From the NCBI GenBank assembly GCA_004791255.1, contig SRUQ01000002.1:62001-126000 (forward strand): 64,000 nucleotides of DNA. The letters run 5' to 3'. Origin of the DNA: a bacterium M00.F.Ca.ET.205.01.1.1 (lineage in GTDB: Bacteria > Pseudomonadota > Alphaproteobacteria > Rhizobiales > Rhizobiaceae). Positions 17,334 to 25,823 of the stretch are shown piece after piece. The notes under the pieces are model-generated. The model did no database searches. It was not told the DNA's origin and worked only from the letters and a program-made list of their open reading frames with translations. Within the stretch, counting starts at the first letter, position 1; the number at the start of each line of letters is the position of its first letter. The position numbers were made by a program, and so were the translations under genes.

Positions 17334-18050
17334 ATGCCAGCCCAAAGCATATGGACACTTCTCAGTTGGGGACCCGAAGGCTGGAGTGACGATATTGCAT
17401 ATGGCGCGCTGGTTACGGTTGCGCTGGCGCTCGCGACACTGCCGATCGGCCTGACGCTCGGCTTCTTCATCGCCTGGGCCAAGCAGTCCGAAGAGCCCTC
17501 GCTGCGGCTGGCCGCCAATATCTACACCACCATGTTTCGCGGCCTGCCGGAACTGGTGACGCTGTTCTTGTTCTTCTTCGGCATGCCCATCCTGCTGCAA
17601 TACATCATCCGGCTGTTCAAGCCCGAGGCGACGATCGACGTGGACAGCTTCATCGCCGGCATGATCGTGCTGTCGCTGATCTTCTCGTCCTACGCCAGCG
17701 AGGTTTTCCTCTCGGCCTTTCGCGCCATCCCAAAGGGCCAATATGAAGGCGGCTACGCGGTCGGTCTGTCGAAATGGCAGACGATGCGCAAGGTAATCCT
17801 GCCGCAACTGTTGCGCATCGCCTTCCCCGGTCTTGAAAATTGCTGGCTGAGCCTGCTCAAGGACACCGCCCTGGTCTCCGTCGTCAACCTCGCGGAAACC
17901 TTGCGCAACGCAGGCGTGGCGGCGCGCGTCACCAAGCACTCGTTCCTGTTCTATAGCGTGGCCGCACTGGTCTTCCTTGTGCTTGCCATCCTGTCATCGA
18001 TCGCCACCGGCTTCATCCTGCGTTCGCTTGGACGGAGGGAGGCACGATGA
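17334..18050 (+). CDS. Polar amino-acid ABC transporter permease, HisQ type
   Basis: A 238-residue inner-membrane subunit with about five helices. The EAA loop that contacts the ATPase is visible as EGGYAVGLSKWQTMRKVILPQLLRIAFPG, and FRGLPELVTLFLFFFG is the family N-terminal signature. It overlaps the next permease by 4 nt (ATGA), so the two are made in equal amounts and form the translocation pore. The start at 17334 (MPAQSIWTLLSWG) gives the expected N-terminus. Confidence 0.9.
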   Translation: MPAQSIWTLLSWGPEGWSDDIAYGALVTVALALATLPIGLTLGFFIAWAKQSEEPSLRLAANIYTTMFRGLPELVTLFLFFFGMPILLQYIIRLFKPEATIDVDSFIAGMIVLSLIFSSYASEVFLSAFRAIPKGQYEGGYAVGLSKWQTMRKVILPQLLRIAFPGLENCWLSLLKDTALVSVVNLAETLRNAGVAARVTKHSFLFYSVAALVFLVLAILSSIATGFILRSLGRREAR

Positions 18051-18871
18051 GCGCCGCCGAGACCATCGCCGTCGAACGGCCGCCGCCGCGGGCGCGCGGC
18101 TGGCCGCGTGCCCGTATCGCCGGATACGCACTTGTCGGCTTCTGGATACTCTTCGGGCTGGGGATCGTCGCCTATCTGATCTTCGCCTGGAATGGCGAGT
18201 TCTTCGCGCGCTACGCGCCGGCCTATCTGCAGGGCTTGCGGACGACTCTGTCGCTGGTGGCCGTTTCGATGATGCTCGGCGCGCTTATGTCGTTGCCCGT
18301 TACCTATGGCCGCATGTCGAAGAGCCGGTGGTTGTCCGGGCTCGCCTACTGCTATGTCTATTTCTTCCGCGGCACGCCGCTGCTGGTGCAGGTCTATCTG
18401 GTCTACTACGGCGTGGGATCTTTCCGGGTGCAGCTCGAATCCGTTGGGCTGTGGTGGTTCTTCCGTGACGCCTTCAATTGCGGCGTGTTCGCCTTTGCCC
18501 TCAACACCGCCGCCTACCAGGCCGAGATCCTGCGCGGCGCCATTGAGAGCGTTCCGCGTGGCCAATGGGAAGGCGCCGCCTCGCTTGGCCTGCACAAACT
18601 GCAAACCCTGCGCAAGATCATCCTGCCGCAGGCGATCATCGTGGCCTTACGGCCCTATGGCAACGAGCTCGTGCTGATGATCAAGGCCTCGGCGATCGTC
18701 GCCATCATCACCGTCTACGACCTGATGGGCAACGCCAAGCTCGCCTACGCCAAGTCGTTCGACTTCCAGGCCTATGTCTGGGTGGCGATCGTCTATCTGG
18801 TGATGGTCGAAATCCTGCGCCACGGCGTCGAGTGGATCGAACGACGGATCACCATTCACCTGAAGCGATAG
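18047..18871 (+). CDS. Polar amino-acid ABC transporter permease, HisM type
   Basis: A 274-residue inner-membrane subunit and partner of the preceding permease. It has YFFRGTPLLVQVYLVYYG (HisM signature) and an EAA loop at GQWEGAASLGLHKLQTLRKIILPQAIIVALRPYGNEL. The N-terminal 20 residues are charged and Pro/Arg rich. The operon ends here: the next gene is an unrelated dehydrogenase 114 nt away, so the HisP-like ATPase must be encoded elsewhere. Confidence 0.9.
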   Translation: MSAAETIAVERPPPRARGWPRARIAGYALVGFWILFGLGIVAYLIFAWNGEFFARYAPAYLQGLRTTLSLVAVSMMLGALMSLPVTYGRMSKSRWLSGLAYCYVYFFRGTPLLVQVYLVYYGVGSFRVQLESVGLWWFFRDAFNCGVFAFALNTAAYQAEILRGAIESVPRGQWEGAASLGLHKLQTLRKIILPQAIIVALRPYGNELVLMIKASAIVAIITVYDLMGNAKLAYAKSFDFQAYVWVAIVYLVMVEILRHGVEWIERRITIHLKR

Positions 18872-18985
18872 GCAACGCCGGATTGGTCTGTGCCAGTCGA
18901 TGGGCAAGCGCGCGCCTTGACGAATTCGCCACAGGGCCTAGACGTTCGCCAACTGAAATCCAATTTCCCCCCGGAAGGATGAGCA

Positions 18986-19855
18986 ATGGCATCGGTGGCA
19001 TTTCTTGGTCTTGGCGTCATGGGCTATCCCATGGCCGCCCATCTGAAGAACAAGGGCGGCCACGATGTCACCGTCTACAACCGCACCACCGCCAAGGCCG
19101 AGCAATGGGTTGCCCAGCACGGCGGCAGCCTAGCCATCACGCCGGCGCAAGCTGCCGAGAGCAAGGATTTCGTCTTCTCCTGCGTCGGCAATGACAACGA
19201 CCTGCGTTCGGTGACGACGGGCGCCGATGGTGCCTTCAGCTCGATGAAGAAGGGCGCGATCTTTATCGACAACACCACGGCATCGGCCGAAGTCGCGCGC
19301 GAATTGGCGCAGGCGGCACAGACGCGCGGCTTCTCGTTTCTTGATGCGCCGGTCTCCGGCGGCCAGGCGGGCGCCGAGAACGGCGTGCTGACCGTCATGG
19401 TCGGCGGCGACCAGGCCGCGTTCGACCGGGCCAGGCCTGTCATCGACGCCTATGCCCGCATGGTCGGGCTGATGGGGCCGGCGGGCGCTGGCCAGCTCAC
19501 CAAGATGATCAACCAGATCTGCATTGCCGGGCTGGTGCAGGGGCTGTCCGAAGGCATCCATTTCGGCAAGAAGGCCGGACTCGACATCGAGAAGGTGATC
19601 GAGGTGCTTTCCAAGGGAGCGGCCGGCTCCTGGCAGATGGAGAACCGGCACAAGACAATGAATGCCGGCAAATACGATTTTGGTTTCGCCGTCGACTGGA
19701 TGCGCAAGGACCTCGGCATCTGCCTCGAAGAGGCCGACCGCAACGGCGCCAGGCTGCCGGTGACAGCACTTGTCGACCAGTTCTACAAGGATGTGCAAGC
19801 GATGGGCGGCAAGCGCTGGGACACGTCCTCGCTGCTGGCGCGGCTAGAGAAGTAG
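18986..19855 (+). CDS. NAD(P)-dependent beta-hydroxyacid dehydrogenase
   Basis: A 289-residue member of the 3-hydroxyisobutyrate / tartronate-semialdehyde reductase family. It shows the Rossmann motif FLGLGVMGYPMAAHL, the substrate-binding DAPVSGGQAGAENGVLTVMVGG and the catalytic lysine in GAGQLTKMINQI. The exact substrate cannot be assigned; 3-hydroxyisobutyrate, tartronate semialdehyde and succinic semialdehyde enzymes look alike. The start at 18986 has ggaagga upstream. A DNA-alkylation-repair-like gene follows 6 nt later and is probably co-transcribed. Confidence 0.85.
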   Translation: MASVAFLGLGVMGYPMAAHLKNKGGHDVTVYNRTTAKAEQWVAQHGGSLAITPAQAAESKDFVFSCVGNDNDLRSVTTGADGAFSSMKKGAIFIDNTTASAEVARELAQAAQTRGFSFLDAPVSGGQAGAENGVLTVMVGGDQAAFDRARPVIDAYARMVGLMGPAGAGQLTKMINQICIAGLVQGLSEGIHFGKKAGLDIEKVIEVLSKGAAGSWQMENRHKTMNAGKYDFGFAVDWMRKDLGICLEEADRNGARLPVTALVDQFYKDVQAMGGKRWDTSSLLARLEK

Positions 19856-19861
19856 GCGGCG

Positions 19862-20566
19862 ATGTCCCTGCCCGTTCCAGGCTGGACCACGCAGGACATC
19901 CTGGCTCATCTGCGCTCGATCGGCACTGAGGAAAATCGCGCCGGGATGGCGCGGTTCGGCATCAATACCGCGACCGCACTCGGCGTCGGCAATTCCGATC
20001 TGCGGCCCCTGGCGCGCAAGGTGAAGCGCAACCACGAGCGATCGCTGACGCTGTGGGACAGCGGTATTCGCGAGGCGCGGCTGATGGCGGCCTTCACCGG
20101 CGAGCCGAAGAAAATCGCTATCGAAGAGTGCCGCCGCTGGGCCGGCGATTTCGATAGCTGGGAAATCGTCGATACCGTCTCGGACCTGTTCGTCGATACG
20201 CCGTTCTGGCGCTATTTGGTCGATGAGTTCGCCAGTGACGAGCGCGAATTCGTGCGCCGCACCGCCTTTGCCATGCTGGCATGGGCAGCCGTGCACATGA
20301 AGAAGGAGCCAGACGCGACCTTCTTGTCCTATCTGCCCCTGATCGAGGCCCATGCCGGCGATGCGCGCAATTTTGTCAGGAAAGCAGTCAACTGGGCGCT
20401 GCGGCAGATCGGCAAGCGCTCAGCGGAGCTGCATGCCCCTGCCCTTGCCCTGGCGCAGAAGCTTGCGACCTCTCCGGACAAGACCGCGCGCTGGATCGGC
20501 AAGGACGCGGTCAGGGAATTGTCGGATGCCAAGACACTCGGACGCCTCGCCGCCAAAGAGGTTTGA
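19862..20566 (+). CDS. DNA alkylation repair protein, AlkD-like
   Basis: A 234-residue all-helical HEAT-like repeat protein. It begins TTQDILAHLRSIGTEENRAGMARFGINTATALGVGNSDLRPLARKV and ends with FVRKAVNWALRQIGKRSAELHAPA, the pattern of AlkD/AlkC-type glycosylases that excise alkylated purines without base flipping. Substrate activity is not tested by sequence. It is 6 nt downstream of the dehydrogenase and overlaps the following GNAT gene by about 41 nt. Confidence 0.85.
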   Translation: MSLPVPGWTTQDILAHLRSIGTEENRAGMARFGINTATALGVGNSDLRPLARKVKRNHERSLTLWDSGIREARLMAAFTGEPKKIAIEECRRWAGDFDSWEIVDTVSDLFVDTPFWRYLVDEFASDEREFVRRTAFAMLAWAAVHMKKEPDATFLSYLPLIEAHAGDARNFVRKAVNWALRQIGKRSAELHAPALALAQKLATSPDKTARWIGKDAVRELSDAKTLGRLAAKEV

Positions 20567-21104
20567 CGGCGCCAATATCCGTTTTACCGCGGTCACGCGG
20601 GCGACACGCGGCAGCTTCGAAACTTTATTCGAGCAGCCGGGGGCGCCGAAATATTGCTGGTGCATGGCCTGGCGGCGCTCCGACCGCGAGCACATCGCCA
20701 GTCATGAGAAGAAAGACCGGATGATGGCGCTCATCGATGGCGGGACCCCGGTCGGCATCCTCGCCGACATCGACGGCAAGACCGTCGCCTGGTGCTCTGT
20801 TGCGCCGCGCGAGACCTATCGCAGCCTTTCAAAACAGCAGGACGACAGCGAGACAGGCGTATGGTCGATCGTCTGCTTCTATGTGCCGAAGGTGTTGCGC
20901 GGCGGCGGCCTTGCCTCGGCCTTGCTCGATGCGGCCATTGATCATGCCTTCGCCAACGGCGCCCGCGTCATTGAAGCCTATCCGGTGGACGAGGCGTCGC
21001 CGAGCTACCGCTTCATGGGCTTTCGCGACATGTTTGTCGGTCGCGGTTTCCACGAGACCGGCATGGCCGGTTCTCGCCGACATGTGATGCGGCTCGAGCA
21101 TTGA
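20526..21104 (+). CDS. GNAT-family N-acetyltransferase
   Basis: A protein of about 192 residues whose C-terminal half has the acetyl-CoA-binding GNAT motif A: SIVCFYVPKVLRGGGLASALLDAAIDHAFANGA, followed by IEAYPVDEASPSYRFMGFRDMFVGRGF. The start is uncertain: the ATG at 20526 has aggga about 9 nt upstream and overlaps the AlkD-like gene; no other ATG fits before residue 50. The substrate is unknown. The family call is firm. Confidence 0.75.
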   Translation: MPRHSDASPPKRFDGANIRFTAVTRATRGSFETLFEQPGAPKYCWCMAWRRSDREHIASHEKKDRMMALIDGGTPVGILADIDGKTVAWCSVAPRETYRSLSKQQDDSETGVWSIVCFYVPKVLRGGGLASALLDAAIDHAFANGARVIEAYPVDEASPSYRFMGFRDMFVGRGFHETGMAGSRRHVMRLEH

Positions 21105-21150
21105 CCTCATTGGCCTTGGCGTCTTTACTCTCCGTCAAAGGAAAGCGGCC

Positions 21151-21717
21151 ATGCGCAACCATCTCAGATCAATCCTGGCGCTTGCGGCCGCGCTGACTGC
21201 GTCCGCCGCAGGCGCTTCGGCCGAGACCATGCACATCTTCTGGAAGGATCTGCGCCCGGTGGCCCAGGCGGTCGCGCAAGACGCCGAACTGCCGATGATC
21301 GCGGCAAAATTGCCCGATCACGGCGAGACGCTGTCAGTCAGCCTGCAGGACAAGACAGTACAATTAGCCGGCTATGCATTGCCGGTCGATCGTGACGGCG
21401 ACCTCGTCTACCAGTTCCTGCTGGTGCCATGGACAGGCGCCTGCAGCCACATGCCGACGCCGCCGCCCAACCAGATCGTGCTGGTTACGCCGGTTCACCC
21501 TTACAAAATGTCGGAGGCGTACCAGCCGGTGGCTGTCACCGGCACGCTGCAGCCAGGCATGGAAAAGAGCCAGCTCTTCATCCTCGACGGCGTCAGCGTC
21601 ATCCAGTCCGGCTATGCGGTGCGCAAGGCGGAGGTGGCGGGCGTCGACACGGTGCCGGATGCGGTCACGCTGCCAGTCAATTCGCCCTGGAGTTTCCTCA
21701 ACAAGAAGAAGAACTGA
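21151..21717 (+). CDS. DUF3299 exported protein
   Basis: A 188-residue protein with a signal peptide (LRSILALAAALTASAAGASAE) and a DUF3299 domain. The domain is marked by VQLAGYALPVDRDGDLVYQFLLVPWTGACSHMPTPPPNQIVLV, with a single Cys in GACSHMPTPPPNQ that is the family hallmark, and PVAVTGTLQPGMEKS. DUF3299 proteins are periplasmic and their role is unknown; the OB-fold-like pattern has been noted. It is followed by a convergent Lrp gene. Confidence 0.85.
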   Translation: MRNHLRSILALAAALTASAAGASAETMHIFWKDLRPVAQAVAQDAELPMIAAKLPDHGETLSVSLQDKTVQLAGYALPVDRDGDLVYQFLLVPWTGACSHMPTPPPNQIVLVTPVHPYKMSEAYQPVAVTGTLQPGMEKSQLFILDGVSVIQSGYAVRKAEVAGVDTVPDAVTLPVNSPWSFLNKKKN

Positions 21718-21726
21718 GCGGCGGGC

Positions 21727-22218
21727 TCAGGCCGCGTTCGCGCCGGATTCCTTATCCAGCACCATGTAATCCAGCGGAATCTCGGTCGTGTACTTGATCT
21801 GCTCCATGGCGAAGGAGGACGAGACGTCGCGGATCTCGATCTTGGCGATCAGCCGCTTGTAGAAAGCGTCATAGGCGGCGATGTCGGGCACCACGACGCG
21901 CAGGAGATAGTCGACGTCGCCGCTCATGCGGTAGAATTCGACAACTTCCGGGAATTCCTGGATCACTTCGGAAAAGCGCCGTAGCCATTCATGGCTGTGC
22001 GAATTGGTGCGGATCGACACGAAGACGGTGACCCGCACATTGACCTTCTCGTGGTCGAGGATAGCGACGCGCCGCTTGATGACGCCCTCTTCTTCAAGCT
22101 TCTGAATCCGCCGCCAGCAAGGCGTCGTCGACAGCCCCACTTTCTTGGCGACATCGGCGACCGCGAGCGTCGCGTCCTCCTGCAGGAGGCGGAGAATTTT
22201 TCGGTCGAGGCGGTCCAT
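21727..22218 (-). CDS. Lrp/AsnC-family transcriptional regulator
   Basis: A 163-residue regulator. The N-terminal HTH is DRLDRKILRLLQEDATLAVADVAKKVGLSTTPCWRRIQKLEEEGVIKRRVAIL and the C-terminal RAM ligand domain includes VEFYRMSGDVDYLLRVVVPDIAAYDAF. It is a typical amino-acid-responsive global or local regulator. The 108 nt upstream are AT-rich (ttggctatattcccttatattttggg) and contain its promoter. Its target is not evident from the neighbours. Confidence 0.93.
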   Translation of the reverse strand: MDRLDRKILRLLQEDATLAVADVAKKVGLSTTPCWRRIQKLEEEGVIKRRVAILDHEKVNVRVTVFVSIRTNSHSHEWLRRFSEVIQEFPEVVEFYRMSGDVDYLLRVVVPDIAAYDAFYKRLIAKIEIRDVSSSFAMEQIKYTTEIPLDYMVLDKESGANAA

Positions 22219-22326
22219 GGCTGACTCCCAGAGGAATAGTTTGGCTATATTCCCTTATATTTTGGGCGCTAACAAGAAAAAATTTCTGCCAATGGGCTAA
22301 AAGCGCGGTGATTTCTTGCTGAATGC

Positions 22327-22944
22327 CTAACCAATGCGATAGCGGATTTCCGACCTGAGGAAGGGCAGCAAATCCATTTCAAACCAAGGATTCTTCTTCA
22401 GCCAGCCGGTGTTGCGCCAGGATGGATGCGGCAGCGGCAGCACTTTGGGGCCGACAGAATCGTCCCAGATGGCGCGCCAGCCCATCACCGTTTCGGTCAG
22501 CGACGGCCGGCGGGTAGTGCCCATGTGCCAGGACTGCGCATAGATGCCGATGGTCAGCACGAGATCGATGCGCGGCATCAATGCCATCAACGGCGCACGC
22601 CAGGCCGGCGCGCATTCGCGCCTTGGCGGCAGGTCGCCGCCCTTGGCGTCCTGGCCCGGAAAGCAGAAACCCATCGGCACGATGGCGAATTTGTCGACAT
22701 CGTAGAATTCTTCCGTGGTCACACCGAGCCAGTTTCGCAGGCGGTCGCCGGAGGCGTCGGTGAACGGCATGCCCGACAGATGCACCTTGGTTCCCGGCGC
22801 CTGGCCGGCGATCAGGATGCGGGCGCTCGCCGAAGGCAGCAGCACCGGGCGCGGCTCGTGCGGCAGCGGGCGACCGGTCGGATGTTCGACGCAGATGCGG
22901 CAGGCGCGAACCGTCGCCGTCAAGCTTTCAAGTTCTGAGGTCAC
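22327..22944 (-). CDS. Uracil-DNA glycosylase superfamily protein
   Basis: A 205-residue protein. The glycosylase fold is seen in ILIAGQAPGTKVHLSGMPFTDASGDRLRNWLGV and in the C-terminal LPLPHPSWRN, a His-containing motif 2 like that of the small UDG families. The first residues hold Cys (RACRICVEH), possibly an iron-sulfur ligand as in family 4/5 enzymes, but too few Cys are visible to confirm. The GTG at 22944 was chosen because it lies 2 nt after the GST stop codon; the longer frame extends into GST. It is cotranscribed with GST. Confidence 0.8.
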   Translation of the reverse strand: MTSELESLTATVRACRICVEHPTGRPLPHEPRPVLLPSASARILIAGQAPGTKVHLSGMPFTDASGDRLRNWLGVTTEEFYDVDKFAIVPMGFCFPGQDAKGGDLPPRRECAPAWRAPLMALMPRIDLVLTIGIYAQSWHMGTTRRPSLTETVMGWRAIWDDSVGPKVLPLPHPSWRNTGWLKKNPWFEMDLLPFLRSEIRYRIG

Positions 22945-22946
22945 GC

Positions 22947-23558
22947 TCAGGCCGCTGCGCTCGGGCGGCTCGAAACCGCCTGGTACCAACGCAACACATT
23001 GGTGCAGTCCTCAGGCACCTTGATGCGCGCCGGCTTCATGAAGTCGATGGCGATCAGGCCAGTGATGTCGGCGATCGAATAGGCGTCGCCAGCGGCGAAT
23101 TCACGATCTGCCAACTCGGCGTCGAGCAGTTTCAGGAATTCGACCGCCTTCAGCTTGTTGGCCTCGCCCCATTCGGGCACCTGGGGGATTTCCCATTCCT
23201 TCATCGCCGGATGGATGTGACGGAAAGCCTGCGCGACGCAGTTCAACAGGTTGAACTCCATCCGCCTCTGCCACATCTCGACCTGTGCCTTGCCGAGCGC
23301 CCCGCGCCCGAACAGAGCGGGCTCCGGATGCAACTCCTCGAAATAGCGGCAGATGGCGACGGATTCAGTCAGGATGGTGCCGTCGTCGAGTTCCAGCACC
23401 GGCAGGCGTTGCAAAGGGTTGCGCGAACTGACCGCCTGTTGCCGATGCTCCAGTGCACCCATATCGACCGACACCAGCGGAACCGCGATGCCTTTCTCGG
23501 CCAGGAACACGCGAACTCGCCTTGGGTTGGGCGCCCGGCCGCCGTCGAAGAGCTTCAT
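22947..23558 (-). CDS. Glutathione S-transferase
   Basis: A 203-residue cytosolic GST. The N-terminal thioredoxin-like domain shows MKLFDGGRAPNPRRVRVFLAEKGIAVPLV, the conserved proline VLELDDGTILTESVAICRYF, and a helical C-terminal domain. The catalytic residue is probably an N-terminal Ser or Asn rather than Tyr, as in many bacterial types. A strong agggagg precedes the ATG at 23558. The substrate is unknown. It forms a two-gene unit with the downstream glycosylase. Confidence 0.9.
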   Translation of the reverse strand: MKLFDGGRAPNPRRVRVFLAEKGIAVPLVSVDMGALEHRQQAVSSRNPLQRLPVLELDDGTILTESVAICRYFEELHPEPALFGRGALGKAQVEMWQRRMEFNLLNCVAQAFRHIHPAMKEWEIPQVPEWGEANKLKAVEFLKLLDAELADREFAAGDAYSIADITGLIAIDFMKPARIKVPEDCTNVLRWYQAVSSRPSAAA

Positions 23559-23600
23559 GCGATCCTCCCTGGTATCCAACAATTATCCACTTCGGCGATG

Positions 23601-24227
23601 TCACCAGAAGCGAAAAAACTCCCGCGCGGCATCGCCGATCGACGCCAGCGTGCCATGTTTTTTTCGCTCGACGACTTCGCCGTGGTGGCTGTCGCGCCAG
23701 TCCTGCGGGCGGTCGAACGTGCCTGCCCAGATACCGGCCTTCGCCGCTCGCGCAACGGCTTCCTCGCTTTCGTAGTCCCCATAGGCGACCGCCCAGCCAG
23801 CCTTGATCTGGGCGCTGTTGAGATCGACGTCGCCTGCCTTGCAGTCGCCGAGCAGCCGGCCGTAGCGGTCATGCTGCCAGCCGCTGCAGGAGACAGGTCT
23901 GCCGGCAACCAGTCGCACCAGCGACTGGCGCGCGAGCGTGCCGCAGGCATAGTCGGCGCCGTTCCTGCGGCAGGTCTGCAAATATTCCGGAGCGTCGATG
24001 CCGCGCATGCGGATGCGCTGCGCGCCGAGCGTGATCGAATCGCCATCGTTGATGAATGCAACGCCCTCGGCCTTGCGCGTTTCCACCCGGTCGAGGCGCG
24101 CCGCCAGCAGGATCAGCAGCCCCAGAAGAATGACGGCCAGACCGTAGTCCATCAGCTTGCGCCATAAGCTTCTCGGGCGGGGTGCCGCGTATCGCTGCCG
24201 CGGCCTTGGCGACCAGGAACGCCTCAT
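23601..24227 (-). CDS. Membrane-anchored thermonuclease family protein
   Basis: A 208-residue protein with an N-terminal basic stretch, one membrane helix (YGLAVILLGLLILLAARLD, residues 28-46) and a staphylococcal-nuclease-like fold: VAFINDGDSITLGAQRIRMRGIDAPEYLQTC, then RYGRLLGDC and AGWAVAYGDYESEEAVARAAKAGIW. SNase-like proteins cleave DNA or RNA using Ca2+; several Cys pairs here suggest a periplasmic, disulfide-containing domain. The start at 24227 gives the basic plus hydrophobic anchor. Confidence 0.88.
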   Translation of the reverse strand: MRRSWSPRPRQRYAAPRPRSLWRKLMDYGLAVILLGLLILLAARLDRVETRKAEGVAFINDGDSITLGAQRIRMRGIDAPEYLQTCRRNGADYACGTLARQSLVRLVAGRPVSCSGWQHDRYGRLLGDCKAGDVDLNSAQIKAGWAVAYGDYESEEAVARAAKAGIWAGTFDRPQDWRDSHHGEVVERKKHGTLASIGDAAREFFRFW

Positions 24228-24302
24228 ATGGCAAACGGTTGGTTAATCATTCGAACGTAGCTTAACACCTTGAAACCGCTGCCTGCATAAACCGAAGTTT
24301 TC

Positions 24303-25823
24303 ATGCCTTTGCAACGCTCGAACACAGCGGACAAGTTCATTGTGGACCGCAGGAAACCGCATCGCAACAGCGATGTCGCGCGCGCGGTCCGCAAGACGCG
24401 CGACCGTCTTTCGCAGCAGGCCGGCAATCCCGATTTCGATCGTGAACTCCTGAAACTCCACTCCAGCGCGATGACGAGCGGCGCAATCGCCATTCCCCTG
24501 CTCGTCCTGGCGATCGCCGCCATCGGCCGGCTTGCCGGCGTCGGCAACGAGATCATCGCGTGGGCGCTGTTCACACTAACCTGCTACACCATCGTCGCCT
24601 TCATGGCGCGGCGGATCGAAAGCACGGAAGCATCCGCACTTAACCCGTTGCAAACGCGACGGGAATTCCTCGTCAGCCATTTTCTGTGCGGCGTCGGCTG
24701 GAGCTGGTTTGTCTGGCTCGGCTGCGGCACCTGCCAGGCCGACCAGTTTCAGGTGGTTAAGGCAGTGGTGCTGCTGTTTGCCATGGCCGCAACCGCGATC
24801 ATGACCTCATCCCTGCGCGGAGCGCTGTTGGCGACCTTTGCCGTTCCGGTGACGCTCTATGTGTATTCCGCATTGCAGCTGGGAATGCCTGTCGCGGTCA
24901 TCATGGCCGGATTGCTGGTCTTGTCGCTGCCCTTCTTCACCTTTGTCGCCCGCCATCTCAATCGCTCGTCGGTGATGCTGCTGTCGTTCCGCTCGGAAAA
25001 GGACGCGTTGATCGCAGAACTGGATACGGCGAAATCGATGTCGGACGAGGCGCGGCGGCGGGCCGAGGACGCCAATCTGGCGAAGTCGCGTTTTCTCGCC
25101 TCGATGAGCCACGAACTGCGCACGCCGCTCAACGCCATTCTCGGCTTTTCCGAGGTGATGGCGAATGAGGTGCTGGGGCCGATGAGCAATCCCACCTATC
25201 GTGATTATGCAAATGATGTGCACGATTCCGGACAGCATCTGCTCGACCTGATCAATGAGATACTCGACCTGTCGCGCATCGAGGCCGGCCGCTACCAGCT
25301 CAACGAGGAGCCGGTGATGTTGCTCAACATCGTCGAAGACTGTTGCCACATGATGGAACTGAAGGCGCGCAACAAGGATATCCGGGTCATCCAGGATTTC
25401 GAACACGAGCTGCCGCGCCTGCTCGCCGACGAGCGCGCGGTGCGCCAGATCACGCTCAACCTTCTGTCGAACGCCATCAAGTTCACCGCCACGGGGGGCG
25501 AGATCCGCGTGCGCGTCGGCTGGACGGCCGGCGGCGGGCAGTACATCTCGGTCAGGGACAATGGACCGGGCATACCGGAAGACGAGATTCCCGTGGTGCT
25601 TTCGGCCTTCGGCCAGGGCTCGATCGCCATCAAGAGCGCCGAACAGGGCACCGGCCTAGGCTTGCCGATCGTGCAAGGCTTGCTCGCCATGCATGGCGGC
25701 GAATTCGAGCTTCATTCCAAGCTGCGCGAAGGCACGGAGGCAATCGCCATCTTCCCGCTCAGCCGGGTGATGGAGGAACTGCCTGCCCTGCCCACCGCGG
25801 CCGTCGCGGCGCGCCGGCGTTAG
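24303..25823 (+). CDS. Membrane sensor histidine kinase (DivJ/PleC-like core)
   Basis: A 506-residue kinase. About 55 charged N-terminal residues are followed by five or six membrane helices (residues 58-220), a short coiled linker (DALIAELDTAKSMSDEARRRAEDANLAKSRFLAS), a HisKA domain with the phospho-acceptor His270 in MSHELRTPLNAILGFSEVM, and an HATPase domain: NLLSNAIKFT, SVRDNGPGIP and GTGLGLPIVQGLLAMHGG. The HisKA sequence is of the alphaproteobacterial PleC/DivJ/PdhS kind; there is no PAS domain or response regulator next door, so the partner is unknown. It converges on cobT with stop codons overlapping. Confidence 0.9.
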   Translation: MPLQRSNTADKFIVDRRKPHRNSDVARAVRKTRDRLSQQAGNPDFDRELLKLHSSAMTSGAIAIPLLVLAIAAIGRLAGVGNEIIAWALFTLTCYTIVAFMARRIESTEASALNPLQTRREFLVSHFLCGVGWSWFVWLGCGTCQADQFQVVKAVVLLFAMAATAIMTSSLRGALLATFAVPVTLYVYSALQLGMPVAVIMAGLLVLSLPFFTFVARHLNRSSVMLLSFRSEKDALIAELDTAKSMSDEARRRAEDANLAKSRFLASMSHELRTPLNAILGFSEVMANEVLGPMSNPTYRDYANDVHDSGQHLLDLINEILDLSRIEAGRYQLNEEPVMLLNIVEDCCHMMELKARNKDIRVIQDFEHELPRLLADERAVRQITLNLLSNAIKFTATGGEIRVRVGWTAGGGQYISVRDNGPGIPEDEIPVVLSAFGQGSIAIKSAEQGTGLGLPIVQGLLAMHGGEFELHSKLREGTEAIAIFPLSRVMEELPALPTAAVAARRR

